DNA of 61,885 bases, taken from assembly GCA_045641605.1 (NCBI GenBank), contig JAZUHG010000012.1, forward strand, positions 1-61,885, given 5' to 3'. Positions 61,036-61,885 of this stretch are shown here, in pieces (the first letter of the stretch is position 1; each line of letters starts with the position of its first letter). Below the pieces are notes generated by a model. It worked only from the letters and a program-made list of their open reading frames with translations. It did not search any database and had not been told where the DNA came from. The stretch comes from Equivita sp045641605 (lineage in GTDB: Bacteria > Actinomycetota > Coriobacteriia > Coriobacteriales > Eggerthellaceae). The position numbers and the translations under genes are program-made.

Positions 61036-61151
61036 GAGAGATTTTGCAATACATATTTCTCAACGGCTTCGCGGAATGCCAACGTGCAGGCAAGCTGCCA
61101 GCAAGTCTTCGGCGCTGCAGGGGTTTCGAAATATATATTACAAAATCTCTC
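61036..61151. repeat. Long inverted repeat with GC-rich internal hairpins
   Basis: Arms 61036-61059 and 61128-61151 (GAGAGATTTTG then AATA and ATATTTC) pair over 24 bp with only two differences, both compatible with G-U pairs. The 68 nt between them are GC-rich relative to the neighbourhood and contain short hairpins (GGCAAGCTGCC, CGGCTTCGCGG-like). It could be a structured RNA or a MITE-like element; I see no target duplication and no coding potential. It lies upstream of dnaN. Confidence 0.6.
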
Positions 61152-61184
61152 ACACCTGAGCCGACCCCCCAACCACCCAATACT

Positions 61185-61404
61185 TGGCTCAAAATGCCTT
61201 AAGTGAGTGAAAATTTCAAACTTTCAGAACCATTTTGGCGCAAATTAAGTTAAGTGAGTGGAATTTTTTAAGAACTAAAAAATTTTTGGCAGAATTTGCC
61301 TTAAGTGAGTGGATTTTCCCGCTAAATTCACTCACTAAAGACGTTTTCAGCCATTTCGTCTACACAAAACATAAAAATTCACTCATTTATTGCGTTTTGA
61401 GCCA
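61185..61404. repeat. Repeat family A, array 2: three forward then two inverted copies
   Basis: Copies begin near 61185, 61235 and 61287 on the plus strand and 61326 and 61377 inverted, again about 50 bp apart and mirrored around 61320. Each has TGGC(T/A/G)(C/G)-type box, a variable middle and AAGTGAGTG, as in the array at 25992-26261. It fills most of the 575-bp gap between dnaN and leuS together with the inverted repeat at 61036-61151. I see no DnaA-box (TTATCCACA-like) cluster in this gap. Confidence 0.85.
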
Positions 61405-61487
61405 TTTAGCGCTATTGAGTATGGCAAATTTTTAGAGGAAAAACAAATACACCAAAAAGGGATGTTGGGATGGGGCCGGTGAGATGT

Positions 61488-61885
61488 TTAGACGACGATG
61501 TTGACTAGGCGGTTGGGGACGACGATGACTTTTTTGGGGTTATCGACGCCTACAGCTTCGAGGGCCATCTTCTCGATATCTTGCTCCGAAGCATCAGTCG
61601 CGACCATGATCTTTGCCTTGATTTTGCCCATAACCTGAACTGCGAGCTCGACTTCGTCTTCTTTAGCTGCTTCGGCATCGAAGCTAGGCCACGCTTGACA
61701 GTGAACAGAGCCTTCGCCTTTAATAACATCGGTCCAAAGTTCTTCAGCCATGTGAGGAGCAATTGGCGCGATAAGTTCTACCATGGTTTTTGCGATGTCG
61801 AGGCAGACTTCCTGCGCTTTTTCGCAATTGCTTCGGCGTTCTGGGCTGGCAGTTTGAAGGAACGCAACCGTGGCGTTCGTGAGCT
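61488..61885 (-). CDS. leuS: Leucyl-tRNA synthetase, C-terminal fragment
   Basis: The last 131 codons of leuS. They contain the anticodon-binding region (VELIAPIAPHMAEELW), the HCQAWPSFD segment, and the C-terminal domain with GKIKAKIMVATDASEQDIEK and the family ending VIVVPNRLVNIVV. LeuRS charges tRNA-Leu. The rest lies beyond the right edge. It is transcribed toward dnaN, with the repeat-A array between them. No TGA is visible in the fragment. Confidence 0.93.
   Translation of the reverse strand, partial: LTNATVAFLQTASPERRSNCEKAQEVCLDIAKTMVELIAPIAPHMAEELWTDVIKGEGSVHCQAWPSFDAEAAKEDEVELAVQVMGKIKAKIMVATDASEQDIEKMALEAVGVDNPKKVIVVPNRLVNIVV

Noticed and set aside
60913..61487. Replication origin between leuS and dnaN
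   Set aside because: No cluster of TTATCCACA-like DnaA boxes is visible and dnaA is not adjacent; the repeats present do not resemble DnaA boxes.

Overview
The window is a bacterial chromosome segment of low GC content. Its defining property is that UGA is read as tryptophan (genetic code 4). Many genes look broken under the standard code but are intact if in-frame TGA is Trp, and the Trp falls at family-conserved positions: the GuaA C-terminus TIEWE, ComEB RPSWDEY, GalE SWNWQ, MtlA GAFIAWGL, the alanine-symporter GPAWYIW. Every gene end I could place uses TAA or TAG, none TGA. The organism is walled and has Tat export (MurE, AsnB-type amidotransferase, FtsEX, SecG, TatA/TatC), so it is not a typical mollicute. 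Several gene types (an SPME-type DUF559-like nuclease, an M50 protease with a winged helix, a Tat-lipoprotein mutarotase, an FtsE with a long N-terminal extension) resemble Coriobacteriia (Actinomycetota). That placement is inference from remembered families.

Layout. 1-5.6 kb: mannitol PTS, a DUF4234-CPBP membrane protease, mannitol-1-P dehydrogenase and the start of uvrA, with a ketopantoate-reductase-like gene upstream. 5.7-8.3 kb: pgi and a glycosyltransferase. 8.3-10.2 kb: an Na+ symporter and xpt directly behind tRNA-Ile(CAT). 10.3-14.9 kb: murE, asnB and an ATP-grasp ligase, a likely peptidoglycan-modifying operon. 14.9-19.5 kb: radical SAM, nadE, a short HypA-like protein, tatC, tatA, M50 protease. 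19.5-26.7 kb: ferredoxin, rpe, three tRNAs, a MITE-like element, an AGCS symporter, comEB, rpiB, galE, rubrerythrin, desulfoferrodoxin, secG, a mirror-image repeat array and rnpB. 26.9-37 kb: two galactose mutarotases, pncB, ricT, holB, a lipase-like hydrolase, a glycolipid glycosyltransferase, ftsX and ftsE. 37.3-50.4 kb: one uninterrupted 4373-codon surface protein with about 23 MBG-type repeats followed by BspA/DUF285 repeats. 50.5-52.4 kb: a DUF559-like nuclease gene between two clusters of a second short repeat. 52.4-61.9 kb: a U32 peptidase family protein, cysteine desulfidase, BrnQ, glutaminase-less GuaA, M29 aminopeptidase, recF, dnaN, a second array of the first repeat, and the end of leuS.

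Genes are densely packed and mostly on the minus strand. Neighbouring genes are commonly joined by a one-base TAATG stop/start overlap; ATGA overlaps cannot occur because UGA is not a stop. The metabolism suggested is that of a host-associated anaerobe: sugar and amino-acid uptake, oxygen defence by rubrerythrin and desulfoferrodoxin, and ammonia-dependent GMP and NAD synthesis. The strongest candidates for undescribed biology are the recoding itself, the two repeat families with mirrored arrays, the nuclease lying inside one of them, and the giant adhesin.
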